Source: Ecdyonurus torrentis
Lineage: Eukaryota; Arthropoda; Insecta; Ephemeroptera; Heptageniidae
Assembly (NCBI GenBank): GCA_949318235.1
Contig: OX439130.1
Coordinates: forward strand, 37,685,851 to 37,749,850
DNA: 64,000 nucleotides
Direction: 5' to 3'
Positions 14,828-29,382 of this stretch are shown here, in pieces. The notes below the pieces were generated by a model, which saw only the letters and a program-made list of their open reading frames with translations, was not told the origin of the DNA and made no database searches. Within the stretch, counting starts at the first letter, position 1. Every line of letters starts with the position of its first letter. A program made the translations under genes and the position numbers.

Positions 14828-16879
14828 GCATGTATATAAAATGGTAATTAAATTTATTTAATAGTCTTTTTTAGTTCGAGCATTTAGTTTTGTTCCTTCA
14901 TGAGCAAAATTCATTAACATTTTTAAGCTTAAAAAAATTCAGTACTATATTAATGAAACTATCATTTTATTAAATTATTATACCTTTTACCCTTATGATT
15001 TTCTTATTTTATATTGAGTTATTGGGGAGTTGAAACCAAATTTCGTAAAGATTCATTCTACAAAAATACGAATTGTCATGGATATGGGAAACATTTGTAA
15101 GCCAATCATTTTGCCATACGATAATCATTTTATATATTATGTAATAAACTCGGGCCGTTAAAGTAATAAGAGTTTTAAATAATTATATTAATAAAAAAAT
15201 ACCCATTCAGTCATAGGTTTCTTTTAATGCTTACAAAAATTTATTATTCTTTTTTTTTTTTTTAAATATTAAATAAAAAGAAATCCATGAAATTTTGGAC
15301 CCATAAATTTGATATTTTGATGCTGTATGTTATTTCATCTAAAAATTTAATTAAAGTAAATATCCACTTATATTTAAGTATTATAAGTATACAGTATACT
15401 GTGTATTAAATTAAATAATCGTCTTTTTGCAAAAAAAGTTTTTTTTTTTTTTTTTTTTTTTTGGAAAGGGAAAGGTTTAGAAAAAATGTCTAGCTCACTC
15501 TTACACCTAACCCCAACAAAAGACATCAATTATAATTTTGAATAAATACAAAATTATAATAATAAAACAAAGGATAGGAAGAGAAAAAAAAATGTATATT
15601 ATATCATATAAAAAAAATTATATTGTATAGCTTTGGCAAATGAGGAAAATACTAAATGGAAAAAAAAAATAACTGAAAAGCATAAAAACAAGAAGGCAAG
15701 AGAGAGAGAGAGAGAGAGAGAGAACAATAATAATAATTAAAACAAAACAAATGCTACAAGTGAAGCTTTTTTATATTGAGATATGTAGGCTTATAATCAT
15801 TTTTAAATATTGAGACTGTTTTAGAACTACTTAATCTACATGCCAGAGTATTTCAAAGTAATGTATACTATTACTATAGCACTATTTTAATAGTAAATTA
15901 TTATCAATTCACAATCCACCTTCTTGAATAACAATACAACACAAATCTATACGAACTTTAATTCATGAATGCAAACACAATAAAATAAATAATTCGAGAT
16001 AACAATCAAATCGATGAATGATTGAAACACATAAATTTTGTTCCTAGAAATAAAATGCAATGCTTGCATGCACTCTGCTGTGCGTTGGCAGAAAATTACA
16101 CATAAAATGTTTAAAAAAAATTATTATATTACTCGCCGCTCCCTTTCTTATATATAAAAGAAAAGCATTGTAAAGTAGGCGGGGTTACTAATGTTATTTC
16201 TTGCGCCTGCGAACAAAAAGTTACTCGTAAAAATAAACTGCATAAATTAGTCGCAAGAGAAAGAATGAGATTTAATTTTCAGTTGCATGCGGGAGTCACA
16301 ATTTTTTTTTCTATGCATACATACTGTTTGTCTTCTACATCTGATAATGATAAAAAAAACTACAGAAAGGGGAAATTAATTAGCATATCTCTTGATCTTT
16401 AAATATAAGACAGTATTACTTGTGACATGATGTGTAAAATCAATCTGAAGTTTTATATATGAGTTCTATGGTAACTTTGAATACCAGGCTGAAATTTTCT
16501 CAAAATACGCAGGAAATAGAAGAAGAAAATATTATTTAAAAACAAAGATGCTTTACTCAAAGTTTATTTTTTATGAATTACTATGGATATATTTATGATG
16601 GTCTTTCTTATTATAATTCAATTTTTTTATGAACACGTACAATTCACCGTTGCAACAAAGCATAAATTTAAAGAAACTAAAAACGATATGAATGAAAATA
16701 TTAATACCCTGTCCCTGCATAACATGATATAGATTAAGGTGAAGGTTTATAAAATTATAACTTTTTTTGACCTCTCTTCCTTTTCTTATAGACGAACTAA
16801 ATCAAATAGTTCATGGTTTATTTTACGAGTTGAAGTTGATGTTTCCCGGTACAATCACGTGTACGAGATTTTCGGTATT
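12769..16879. other. Non-coding stretch with poly-A, TA and GA repeats
   Basis: I see no gene. It contains a poly-A run of almost 40 bases at 13902-13939 followed by AAAC repeats, a (TA)n array at 14751-14825, and a short (GA)n array at 15700-15723. The rest is AT-rich. Confidence 0.5.
14751..14825. repeat. (TA)n microsatellite, interrupted
   Basis: A TA array with one TTTA interruption near 14779. Confidence 0.9.
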
Positions 16880-17153
16880 CATATGATGACCATACAGATA
16901 AAAAGTTCAAGGGATATACCAGCCTCAAAAAATTGAATCAAAAACGTAAAATTGATAGATGGAACCATCATTCATACACATGTTATGTCCCTCAACCCTT
17001 CTGTACCCTCACAAAATGGGGTTAAAAAGCTGTAAAGTATAGGCAACTTTATAGGAATTCATGATGTCACTCTGGTATACAATAAAAATTGTAGCGCGGG
17101 TTGCCTACCTTACAAGTTTTCTCCTCCAATTTGTCTCCTATATCTCCTACATT

Positions 17154-17170
<17 letters not shown>
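16880..17170. mobile_element. Diverged relative of the TTAA MITE family
   Basis: Phrases from the family occur here in the right order but diverged: CTGTAAAGTATAGGCAA, then GAATTCATG followed by GATGTCA, then ATTGTAGCGCGGGTTGC. The ends are not clear, and the right side runs into a poly-T tract. The limits are approximate. It could instead be a different family that shares an internal segment. Confidence 0.45.
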
Positions 17171-17184
<14 letters not shown>

Positions 17185-19211
17185 CAAGGTTAGTAACTTT
17201 TTAACGGTTACCGATAATGTTTTAACTCGTCATTATTTCCGGATCGTTGTTTCTCAGTGTAAGAGTTTAATTAAGCAATGCTGTGATCGATGGTGCCAAA
17301 CGTTATTATTGCAATGAAATGAAGTGCTCATGTTCAGTCGGAGCAATGAGTGAGGCCCACGCACGACACGACACGAGGCTTACAAAGAACACACTCTGGT
17401 GTACTTGGACAACACGACGAGCTCGTAATTTTGACGTAACCACATCAAGTGATTGAAGGGTGTGGCTAGGTCATAGAGGTCAATAACTGCATCACATCAA
17501 CTCAATATATGTGTATAATTCCAATCAATATAAATTAACATAAGACATTTTTAGGTTAAAAAAAATGCATAGAATATGATGACATTACCTGACCGGAGTT
17601 AATTTATGTTAATGATCAAAACTTTTTATGACACTTGGAGAATAAGATAATATAACAAAATAAAATGTATATGGTGCAAAAAAAAAAAATCTTATAATAA
17701 ATATGAAGGCTGAAAATCACGACCAACCGCTCTCAATATGTAAATAAATTAAAATATTTATGTGTAATAAAGTAATTATACAATGTTGTTGAGGTTGAAC
17801 GCTGCAAGCAGGAGATTCGAATACGTGCAGGATGCACTGCTGCTTGTTTTCGTCCCAGTTTGCACGACTCAATCCGTCCAGCGTTCAGCTCTCCCAAGTA
17901 GTTATTGAATATATCAATAAAGAAATAATAATACAATAGTATATGATGATGAAAGTTAAATTTATATTAGCAAAAATGACATCTATTGACTTTTTTGTGT
18001 AGAAAGTCATGTAAATATAGTAAATATTCTATGATTGTTGCCTGTTTTTATAGTAAATATTTACATTTTAAAAGTGGAAAGATATTTTATTATACTGTGT
18101 ATCTACAAAGACTTTTTCAGTTTTACAGCTTCAAATTTAAAATCAGTATTTGCGTTTATACATCGTTGCATCAGCATCTTTAAATTGTTTTTCTACTACA
18201 GTTTTTTTATTATTATTGTTTAATAAAGTACCAGACTGTATAATTCAACTTTCAGGAAAAAAAGTGGTCAGTGCTGAAAATTTTTGATGTAAAAACTGAA
18301 TGTATTATGCTAATTACAGTCTGGATGAATTATTTTGTAGATTATTTTGGCGCGACTGTGCGGAGAATTAGCGTGAGTCTGCAAGGGAGCAAGGGAGCGA
18401 CATAACTCACCACGCGAGAACGAGAGAGCGAGGTTCACGCCAGAGACGCCAGCTTGGAGCATGTAGCTGCAAGAACCCCCGCAGATGAGAATTTTACGAT
18501 CTTGTGCTTTCGTCGTATCAACACCTCAGTACAGGGTGTCTACAATTTACCTTAACTATAGAAATAAGATTGTGAAGTGCAGACAATGTTTGAAAAATGG
18601 CAGTACTCCTCATTGCTTTATGGTAATAGTACTGTATATTATGTATTTTATGAAAAAACACTGTAAATTACCACTTGGGTAAAATATTACAAGAATTTTT
18701 TTTACATTTTTAACTAAAATTTTACATTAATATTAATGCAAAATCACGCGGCTATGAAAATAATTGTTGTCTTTAATTTTTTTAAGACACAATTGTTTAA
18801 ACAATCTGAAATGGTTAAAAAAATACACAAGAAATAATATGGAGAAAATTATATATATATTGAACGAAAATGTGTAATATAGAGTGCATTTTATTTTTGA
18901 AGCAAAATTCAATTCCAAAATTTGAAATAATTGTTAATAAAATTTAAAGATGGCACAAAGGTAATCTGCAAGAAACATAACATAATGATCAAACCAATTT
19001 CAACTTAAATTTTGTCATAAAAAAAGCAAACTCTATTTTATTATTATTATTAATATTATTTGAAATTGCATGCATGGTTCTCAGAAAATGTGCCTATTTC
19101 ACAAAAATAAAAGATTCACAGAATCAAATTTCACAAAATCGAGACCTTTCTGTGTACTCTCTTTTTGAAGATGATAATTGATCTGGTCATGTACTTTGTT
19201 TTATATGTATC

Positions 19212-19244
<33 letters not shown>

Positions 19245-20591
19245 AAAAATAGAAGTTTTCAGAATTTTTAAAATAATAAAATCATCATCATCTCTCTCTC
19301 TCTCTGTCTTTCTCTCTCTGAAAAAGTGAAAAAAGAGTAAAAGAGTCAAATTTGGAAATAAGTTTAAAGATATTATGAACAAACTAATAACATCTAAAAG
19401 TTCTCTCCCATACTTGGAAAAGTTAAACAAATTACGAACACCCTGTAGAATCAAGATTTTTTTATTTCTTATTTAGATATTCCATAAATTACGTTAAGTT
19501 TCTTAATCTATATGCATGTAGCAAAAGAAGAAGTGGTAATTATTTAAATGCATCATTTGCAAGTGTTATTTTAAATAAAATTAAAATTTATTTTATCTGA
19601 TTTATTTGAGTACAGATTAATATCATTTATTTCTTTGTAAATTACAATAATATAAAAATATCTTACAGGGTAAAATGAGATGTATTTCATATATTTACAT
19701 TAATTTAACATAATTAAAAATTTATATTTAAATAAAAAAGTAACTTGTTAAGTATAGAAAATAAATGTAAAATAATGATTTTTATCAATAATTAAAACAC
19801 TTTTTTACATTTTCAGATTTATATAAAAGTAGTTGAATAATTTTTTCTCGTTTTTCTTTTCTTATTAATTTAAATGATTCTAAATCTGTTTAATTTTAAA
19901 GAAAAGATCACATACGCAAATAAGATTTATTTTTATATTCCTTGTATGATGTTATGATACATATTTTCCAGGACACATTTTGTTTTATGTACGTATATAC
20001 TTTACGTAATTATTACAACTTCTCGTTGTCTCATCATGAATAGAGTCCTAATCATGAAAATAATAAAATTAAATAAATGTCTTGAAGCATTTTAACAACT
20101 ATATAATATCAACCTTTATGTTATATAAAACAGTTTAATTTTTTTAAACTTAAATACTAGTTGTTTATTACACGAAAAATTGAATATACATTACAGTATA
20201 CTTCATTATGTTCTGACAAGGACTGTGTCTTTGTCCCTTGAAATACTGAAATCGTTGAATTTCGTTCAAAAATTTATAGAAATGTCAGTAATTAGGTTTA
20301 AACCACGGAAAATGTTTACTTCTCTTCCGAGTTGTGCGTGAGTTATATAAAAAAAAACTAACAGAAATAAGTTTGTTTCTACGAAATTTCATTCATGTTT
20401 GGAAAACGTGCAAAAGAAGACAATTAAGTTGGAAAAAACTGATGAATCAGAAAGAAAGAAAATATAAAGTATTATTTTTAATTGCAAATGATTTTTTTTA
20501 AATATGTGCTGACTCGTGAATGAATTGTTTACGTCTTTTTCACTCTTATTTCCTATATGTAACGATGCGTAATATTTTGACTCAAAAATAC
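17171..20591. other. Non-coding stretch with scattered GC-richer islands
   Basis: No gene is recognised. A GC-richer patch at about 17330-17470 and another at 17780-17890 stand out. The second has inverted GAACGCTG/CAGCGTTC motifs, suggesting a hairpin or a small palindromic repeat. A third, at 18345-18490, is described separately. A poly-T run lies near 19214-19242. Confidence 0.4.
18345..18490. other. GC-richer island, possible promoter or untranslated exon
   Basis: Base composition rises sharply against the AT-rich surroundings. It contains a GTGAGT donor-like site near 18373 and a CCCCCGCAG acceptor-like site just before 18485. No protein family is recognisable in any frame. Similar islands lie at about 5960-6060 and 23420-23530. 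Any link to the receptor gene about 22 kb downstream is a guess. Confidence 0.25.
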
Positions 20592-20815
20592 CTATATCGA
20601 TGTCGTAGAGGAAAATGTGTGTATCGTTTATTATCACGTGAATCAAAATGTGTATCTCGTTTTTTGTCACGGGAAGCTAAATGTGTAACTCGTTTCTGAA
20701 CGTGCTATAGATGGCGCTCCGAGTTACACATTTTGCTTGTCATGGCAAAAAACGAGACTGATTCCGTGACAAAAAATCAGATACACATTTTGCTTGTGAC
20801 AAAAAACGAGCCAAA
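20592..20815. mobile_element. Palindromic MITE related to 44135-44302
   Basis: The segment is largely self-complementary. TGTGTA(A/T)CTCG and TTTTTTGTCACG motifs in the left half recur inverted in the right half, around a centre near ATGGCGCTC. The left end, ATATCGATGTCGTAG, resembles the left end of the 44135-44302 element. No coding capacity. The superfamily is not determined. Confidence 0.65.
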
Positions 20816-23419
20816 CAACATTTAAAAACGCTACAATATCTTTATACAGTATATAATTGTAACGTAAATTTTAATAGTAGAATTACTAATCTTGTTAAAT
20901 CAAAAAAGAAGGACAGCAAAAAACTACAGCCCAGTAAAATGTTGATTTTGTGAAATCACAAGATATTTAAGAAATGTTCATTTCACAAAATCCATGATAG
21001 ATCTAACATAATATAAATGTTTATGTTGAAAACTGCTGCGGATCTGACTGAACATTTCTCAAAAATTAAGATTTTACTGTAGGCTCAATAATGGAGTTAA
21101 TATATATTTTACATAATATAATTATAAATTTACATTTCAGCAAAATATTTGGTTATAGTCTACTGGTCAAATTTATCTCAAAGCAAAACTTTATTATTAG
21201 TGTATTCATGCAAAGTTGTTGATTTCTGCTTCAGTAATGCACAAATAAACATAAAATGCTTCGAGTCATTTGCTTACCAATAATTTCATATGCAAAACAG
21301 CAATATAGTGCGCGCCTGCCTGCCTACCATAAGTACCCAGTAATTGAGTACAAAAAATATCATAAACTGCGAGCGAGCGAGCAAGAAAGCAAGCGCGCGG
21401 CTATAGCTCTGTGCCTCATCATAATGCAAACATTTAACTGCCTCACTTATATGTGCTGGATATAGTAATTTTAATAAAATATTTAAATATACACTAATGT
21501 GGAATAACACGGAGAAAAATATTTTTTTCATTTGCAGCAGCAGAAGAAAAAAAAATAACAGCATTTAAAAATATCTGAAATATAAAATTTAATTCATAGT
21601 TAAAATTTCGTAAATTTTATAATATATCATGAGTATTATGTATGTAATTGAATGATTGCTATAATAGAAAGAAGAAATTAGACATCAACAATCAACATTG
21701 ATTTGCAAAATATTTGAGGTGTTTTCATCCAAAATTAATTAGATTTCGAATTTTGAGTTACTATTCAACGCTGAAATTTAGGAATTTTTACATTTGCTTC
21801 ACGTGAATTGAATAAGAAAAGCTATAGAGCTATGTTCATTGAGTTAGTATTAGATTCATATTTTGGTACTAAATTTCCCATAAATATCGGGAAATAATGT
21901 ACTACATCAATGATCCAAGTCAAAGTTTCTCCGTGTATTTGTGTGTGTGTTGAGTGTGTAATTAGGCAAGAAAATGGCTGCAGACATTGATGATGAGTCA
22001 AAAAATATGCAGTAGACTTGAATGGGAAGCAAAAACACTTTACAACGTTTTTCTCCTGGAATTTTAAGTCGTAAAAATATCTTGTTCGGCTTGCATGAGT
22101 GTTTTGCATGCGACGTCAAAAGCGATCGCTCTCCCGCCTCTCCTTGCGTATGCAAAACTGATTTTTCTGTCTGCGAGAAATAACTTACATATCTCTTTGT
22201 AATTTTATTTTTTGCCGAATAAAATGTTCGAGTATAAATTCATGTGCACAATACAATAGTTATATATTTAGGTGACGTCCACTGTACGTAAAGTATCATA
22301 AAATGTGTAATCATAAAATGAATATCTATATGTGAAGGACTATCTGAATTCAAATATCCGCATAATTAAAAACATATTTATTTATACGTGTACCCATTAC
22401 TTCCCACTAAATTTCTTCAAATTTCTTAATTATTTAAAATAATCTTATAAGGGCAGTCGGGGGCAAAGTTTCCTTCTTATTATTCAAGAGTCTATTATGA
22501 GCATTGAGAATATATCCGCTCCTTTTTTTTTCATTTTTTTATAAATAAAGTCTTGTTATGGTTTTGCACTCCCTCTTGAAGTAAAACAAAAGACAGAGAT
22601 ATTTCAAAATCTTGAGAGTATGTCATGTGTATTTCTCTGATATTATACAAGTATATTTTCTTCTCTTGTTAAATTTTACGCAAGAAATAATTCAAAATCG
22701 AAGTAAACAAATGATCTGCAGGAAAATTTTGACATCATGTCTCACAAAATGTAAAGTTATAATATAATGACGCGAAGAATTCGTGATTAACGAGCCGCGT
22801 CATTCACTACTCACAGTATTGCACAACGTGTCAAAATGTAGACATGTTTATCAGGTGCCATAAGTCATTCTTTTGTTTTAAATTAATTAAATGATCGTAC
22901 ATTTTATTTTTATAAAACTCTCTTGTTATTGTAATTACACTATAATAACATTGAAATTAAACTTGAAGAAGTCATGCATGAAATATGCATGTATGATACA
23001 ACCAAAATCTTAATACTGGTAAAATGTTATACTGAAAATATTTGCGAGTGACTAAAATTTCACTCTAGAGTATGTATAGCACATCCTCATTTCTTTCGAT
23101 TTTTTTTTTTTTTTTGCGTGATTAAAATGTTAATTAAACTAAAGTAATGAAATGATATTCGAGACAGCCATATCTATAACTGTATACGTATATTTATTTT
23201 TTAAATAATTACCTAAATTTGGATTGCTGTCGTCAAGCTATACAATTAATGCAAATAAGCATAGAAATTTACATTGCTATTTTATACATGATTATTATTT
23301 CTCATTTGAACCTTGCTTCGATTGATTTCCGCTGCCTTGAGAGGAATATTTTGTTAAGAGCAAACGGGGAGGGTGGTCAGTTACTGAAATCCCACGCATT
23401 GCAAAGCAAAGCGAAGGTA

Positions 23420-23530
23420 TAACCAAAGTTAACGTGACACACGCCAGCAGCACTGGAGAACTCGAAGTAGCTACTGTCTGTCGGACTGCGTGTGCGTGTC
23501 AGCACGGGGCCTACACCTGCCCACCGTTTC
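23420..23530. other. GC-richer island
   Basis: A short GC-richer segment followed by interrupted TC repeats, in the same arrangement as the island at about 5960-6060. No coding homology seen. It may be a promoter or an untranslated exon. Confidence 0.2.
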
Positions 23531-23677
23531 TCTCTCTCTATCTCTCTTTTCTCGCAACCTCACGAATCTAGCTGCGCATAGCTTCTTTCATGTTTCCTCA
23601 ACATCTCAGTAATCTCATCTTTGTGGAGTCCATTGGAAATTCAAAATTTTTAACTTGAAAATAAGCAAGTTTTTATT

Positions 23678-23680
<3 letters not shown>

Positions 23681-23742
<62 letters not shown>
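23681..23742. repeat. (GA)n microsatellite
   Basis: About 31 uninterrupted GA units. Confidence 0.95.
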
Positions 23743-23744
<2 letters not shown>

Positions 23745-25354
23745 AAAAAAGTAATTTTTGCTTACAATCATACGCATCTTTTTTTTTTCAGTGTTTCAAA
23801 ATAAATAAATAAATAATTCTTTGTGACTCTATATATATTCAGCAGTGATAAAATTAAATCGTAAGAAAAAAGAAAAAAATTATTATTGCAAATTTTAATC
23901 GTAATGCTTGATATTGCAGTGGTTTAAAAAAAAAAAAAATATATCTTTGAATTATCGATGAAATATAAAACAGAATATTATATAATCCTTCAATATAATT
24001 AACGATGAAACTTATAATAACACACAAGTCTAAAACCACGTCCTATGCACAGTAGTATATTATTTTGCAACAAAATCAAAATTAATAGTCAACATCCTCG
24101 ATCAAAAAGTCGTGGCTTAAAAAAAAAATTATTCAAACAATATAAAACTACCAGATTTTAACCTTCGCCAAGTTATTATAACATAAAAAATAATCATGCT
24201 TGCTTATATTGCTTTTATAAAATAATAATCGCGTGTGCGGGGATTATTATTAAAAAGTAATAAAAAATATTTTAGTCGGCTTTTTTTAATAATCAGTTCT
24301 GACGTAAGGTGTCACTACTAACTGGAGACTTTCAAGGTTAATTTTAATCAAAATTTAATTATTATATATTATAACTATTTTGTTACCGTTAATATATAAA
24401 TAATACTATGTATTTACATTTAGTAAAAATATATACAAGATGATCGACCCTGTATAATATCTTCACTACTAAATTTATAATAAAATAAACATAAGAGCAT
24501 GCAGGGTAAAAGTGTTTACTGATTTCTGGTGGAAAAGTTTTGACATTTAGAAATCAGAATTTTAAATGAATTTGAAAACAAGAAATAGCTTAGAAAAAGT
24601 AAGAATTCATCAATAAAATTTGATATTGTTATTTGAAAAATAATAATAATAAAAAAATATTATGCAGCTAATAAAATTCATTCTTGCAAACGTATAACGT
24701 ACCACCAATTATACATTTTTCATAAAGACCTTACGGACAATCAGCCATTTAAAACCGGGCGTTCTAGTACAAAATAATAATGATAATAATCAACCCCTAT
24801 GCAATTAATGATGGGAGAGTAACCACACAATATATAACTTCACATAGAGAGAGAAATTCTATAAATTTTGTCTAATTTGTAAAAAAAAAAAAAAAATGTG
24901 TATAGATAAAACAGATAGTATAATAACAATAAATAATATAACAGTATGTACTCAATATTTCATTGAGAATTTTTATTCAAAATATAAAATAAATGACGGT
25001 TAAAAATGGTAGTAAAAAATTAGATACAAATCTTTAACTTAATCTAGTCTTTAAATCTTGATGATGTAAAAGATATAAAAAAATACCTCCATTTTATGCT
25101 CATCTTCTTCTTTTTTTTTTTTTAATATCTAATTATTAAATGATTAATTAATGCATATTTATCACTGACATTATCAATAAATTACGAGTATAACAAAAAA
25201 AATTCACAAATAAACAAATTATCAGTATAATTATTTTATTGACCTAAACGTTTCTCTATGTGAATGGTATATAGAATTAATGCAGACCAGTTTTAACCTT
25301 TGACCTGAGACATTGCTCTGCGGGGAGCCACCACAACTGGTACTAACAATAATA

Positions 25355-25356
<2 letters not shown>

Positions 25357-25427
<71 letters not shown>

Positions 25428-25430
25428 ATA
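25357..25430. repeat. (TA)n microsatellite
   Basis: A nearly pure TA array with a small imperfection at its right end. Confidence 0.92.
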
Positions 25431-28400
25431 TATAAAAAGAAATATGTACACGTAATACAAATTGTGTACGATATTTAGTCGCGAGTCACAATAACATAAT
25501 CGTGGTGTGAGAAAAACATATGTTTTAAGAGAACCACTATTTACTGTTAAACATTCTTCGCATTTATGTTTTTAATTATAATAATTTGGTTAAAATAATT
25601 AATTAGTAATTTACACTATATTTAAATTTTCATAAAAATGGGGGATTGGTATATTAAAATTTTGTAATTTTAAATGTTTGTTCCACAAGACTACCTCACG
25701 CAATGATTATTTTCATGTTACTACGTTTTTAGTTAATTTTATTGATGAAATAGTTAAATAATATTACATATTATGCTCGCGTTTAACAATCAATTGCACT
25801 GTACAGTACGTGCACGAACCAAAATGTTTTATAATTATTCTACAGTTAGATTTCAGCAACTTATATCCATTAGTATACATAATGCATTATAAAATATAGA
25901 ACAATAACTATATATATATGTATATTATGCTGCACATTTATAACATATATTAAATAGCATAATTGTTTATGCAACTTTGAAATAGTGACATTTCTGCTAC
26001 AATGATGTAATTATAGCATAATATATAGGTAAAGTAATTTCCTTTTGCAGGGGAATCAATGAATGATATTATAAAAGTAACCATAATGCTTAGTGAGCGA
26101 TGAAATCATAAATGTAAAATTGTGGTATAATAAGAATAAGAAATAGATCATGAAAACTACAATCACCGGATAGCAAATAATGCAAGAAAAGGAAAACAGA
26201 GGTGTAAAATAAGAAAATGATGTAATAATTACAGTATTCACCATAATTCTTCCAAGTCATTGCTAAAATATTCAGTAAATCTATAACGAATGCATAATAT
26301 AAATAATATTTGCATCTGCTAAATGGTAACTAATAAATTAATTTTTCAAACACCCCAAAAAAACAGGAAAGCATACGCCTAATTTCCGACTCCACATTTT
26401 ATGAAAATTATATCTTATTATATATAAACTTTTATGTTTTGTTAATGTATTTAAATTATGTGTTAAATAGCGTCTATTAATTTTTACGTTTATCATCTTG
26501 TTTTAAATATAATAAATAAAATTCGTCACAGCGGGCACAGCTGCTAAACTAAAGAATTGATAAAAAAATTGTATAATTAATTTTCTGAGCATTGAATGTT
26601 GCGGAATAAACAACTTTTTTCACGCGCGTCAGCAAGTGCCGAGTTTTGACAAATTTCCTTGGGAATTAATCTGACAAATTAGGATGAACTCTGTAGAAGA
26701 TATGAAGAGTCAAGTTGCAGAGATAGAGATGATGTAGTGTGAGCGTTCATAAAAGTACACACGTCTTACAATGAAATTGAATCCTGAATTCACAACTGCA
26801 ATTTCTTCCAAATCTATAAGTAAAATAAGGGATTTTTTTATCCCTCAATATCAATATATTTTTGATCGATTCCTTGAGGGGATATCTGCAACATTCAATA
26901 GCTGCAAATTTTGAAAGTTAAATGCTATCAAATTTGACTTAGTTATGATTTTTTTTTCAAAGGGAACACAAATAAAATAAAAAGTTGTACAAATTTATGA
27001 CTCAAATATGTACAAATTTATTATTGTAACAGTTATCCTTCAAAAAATTTATGCTATTGGTTTTCTCTTATTTAAAAATTACAACTACAGAAATAATCAA
27101 AATCTAGTTGTCATTTTTTTTAATCAATCTAATTAAAAGACATCTTTTCTTCTATCGTCAATTATAAGAGTAGATTATAAACAGTAAAAATGCACTTGAG
27201 AAATGAAAATACAACAAAACATTTAATCAAGATACTTGCAAAATGATAATCACATCATAAACACCATCTTGTATAGGTAATAATAATGACGTTAAAAGTG
27301 TCTTTGATTAAATCTAAAAAAGGTAAAGTAACACGTCATTTTTATGTAAGAATATATTTACATTTTGAGGTAGAATAATAATAATGTTTTTACATTTGTT
27401 TACTGTCTTGAGCTTGAGAGATATAAGATGTTGGAGAGAGAGGTCACACAAGGTCACGCAGGACACAACGCATACTCTAAGGTCATTTTTAACTTTATAT
27501 TCTCATGATTCATAAAAGTGTTTTGATAAATTACGCTTCTTAAATATATTTTATATTGTGGATCAAAACCAATTTATTATTTTTTAAATACGTCATTAGC
27601 CTGCTAATTGAAATAATGGCAAAACTAATTAGTTGTATTAAAATATACACTGATAAAAAAAATGAATATATTTTATGTATATAATTTAATATTAAAGAAG
27701 CTGAAATATACCAAACAATTTTTCTTTTATTATTTCCAAAAGTATTTATAATGAAAATCATATTATGTAAGTTATTGATATTAACTATTTATATGAAAAA
27801 TAAATAAATATATGAAACCGATTCTTGTGTCATATAAGTGATAATTTCCATTCATTTCTATTTCTTTTAATAAATTCACAAGATAATCATAAGTTCAGTT
27901 TTCATAAGATAGCAAGTGAGTATATTAATTAAAAGTGACTTTTGAAGCACCTGTATATACCTTGAAAAATAACACATTTCCTAATTTTCCTAATTTATTA
28001 TTTAAAGCTACGTATATCGTGGCGATAGTTTTACCATATAGTTTTACGTTAGAAGAAATATTACTGACGCTACTTATTGTGATGAGTTAGGTTATCAATT
28101 ATTCACAGTGAAATTATTAAAAAAAAAATTCAATCAAATATTAAAATAAATTATTTGGTTCAGGAAATGTAGTTATTGTCTGTTTTACAGTGTCATACAA
28201 TATAACCAATAAAATTATTGAATTTTATCGTCAATTTAATACCATTGATTTTTTATTATATAACAAATATTTTCGAAAAAAATCACTGACAAACAGTATA
28301 AAAATATTCAAAACAACGTTCAAAATTTTCATTGTTTATAACATTTAAAAAGCTTATCAACACTTAAAAATCATTGATTTATTGTTTTATAGGGAGACTT

Positions 28401-29303
28401 TAATGAATGCAAATCCTTATACACGTAAAGCAATATTGTAATGTAGACTTTCATACTACAAGTCGCTGTTTAACTTTATTTCCTTCTTTTTAAAGCATCT
28501 GAGTGTATAATGTGTGTACAAGGTGTGACAAAAATATAACATTTAATTACTTTTCCATATATGTCTATGGCAAAAACAAGTCATATCATATCAAAAATAA
28601 GTGGTTGTAATTGATATTTTTGAGTACAGTATAATATGTCTAAATTTTATTTTAAAATATTAATATAGGTACTGCTATATTTTGTTGCTGTTTTTATTCC
28701 CGTGTAATTTGGCGTGTCCATCAGGTTTTGTATTAAAGTCTCGTTGCAAAGTCAATAACTGACCCGAGGCCTATAGCTTACGTCACATAAAAAAATTTAA
28801 TAAATTTGTTCAAGTTCTTAATTTTGCCATGCATATCTCTAAAAAATTTCTAATAGCATTTTAACAAGGAGTTAATAGAAAAACTTTATAATTCATTATA
28901 TTTTAAACTAATCTTCTCTAATTAATTTTAATTTTATATGGTAAAACCTCATATCTCTTCTCATTTTACAAGTTTTTTTTTATTAATTTTTTATTTACAG
29001 TAAATGTGTGTATACACATACTGATAAATTTCATTTTATTTTTTCTTGAAAATAATAGGTAGCCAATGTAATATAGAAATATACAAGAACCTTATCATGA
29101 CTAGTTATAGTTCAGCGTATAGAGAAATTTTTCCATGAGGAAATACTGTATGGAAAATAAAATTTCCTCCCATTTATATGTACGAAATCAAAATCTTATT
29201 GTTTTATTTCTTTTTAAATATTTGTTATTATTATTGTTTGTTTTTCATGAATGATTTAAAGATTGCTTAAAAGTCTTCTCTTCTCCAGCTTAAGTCAGCG
29301 GAG

Positions 29304-29307
<4 letters not shown>

Positions 29308-29379
<72 letters not shown>
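29308..29379. repeat. (TA)n microsatellite
   Basis: An uninterrupted TA array of about 36 units. Confidence 0.95.
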
Positions 29380-29382
<3 letters not shown>

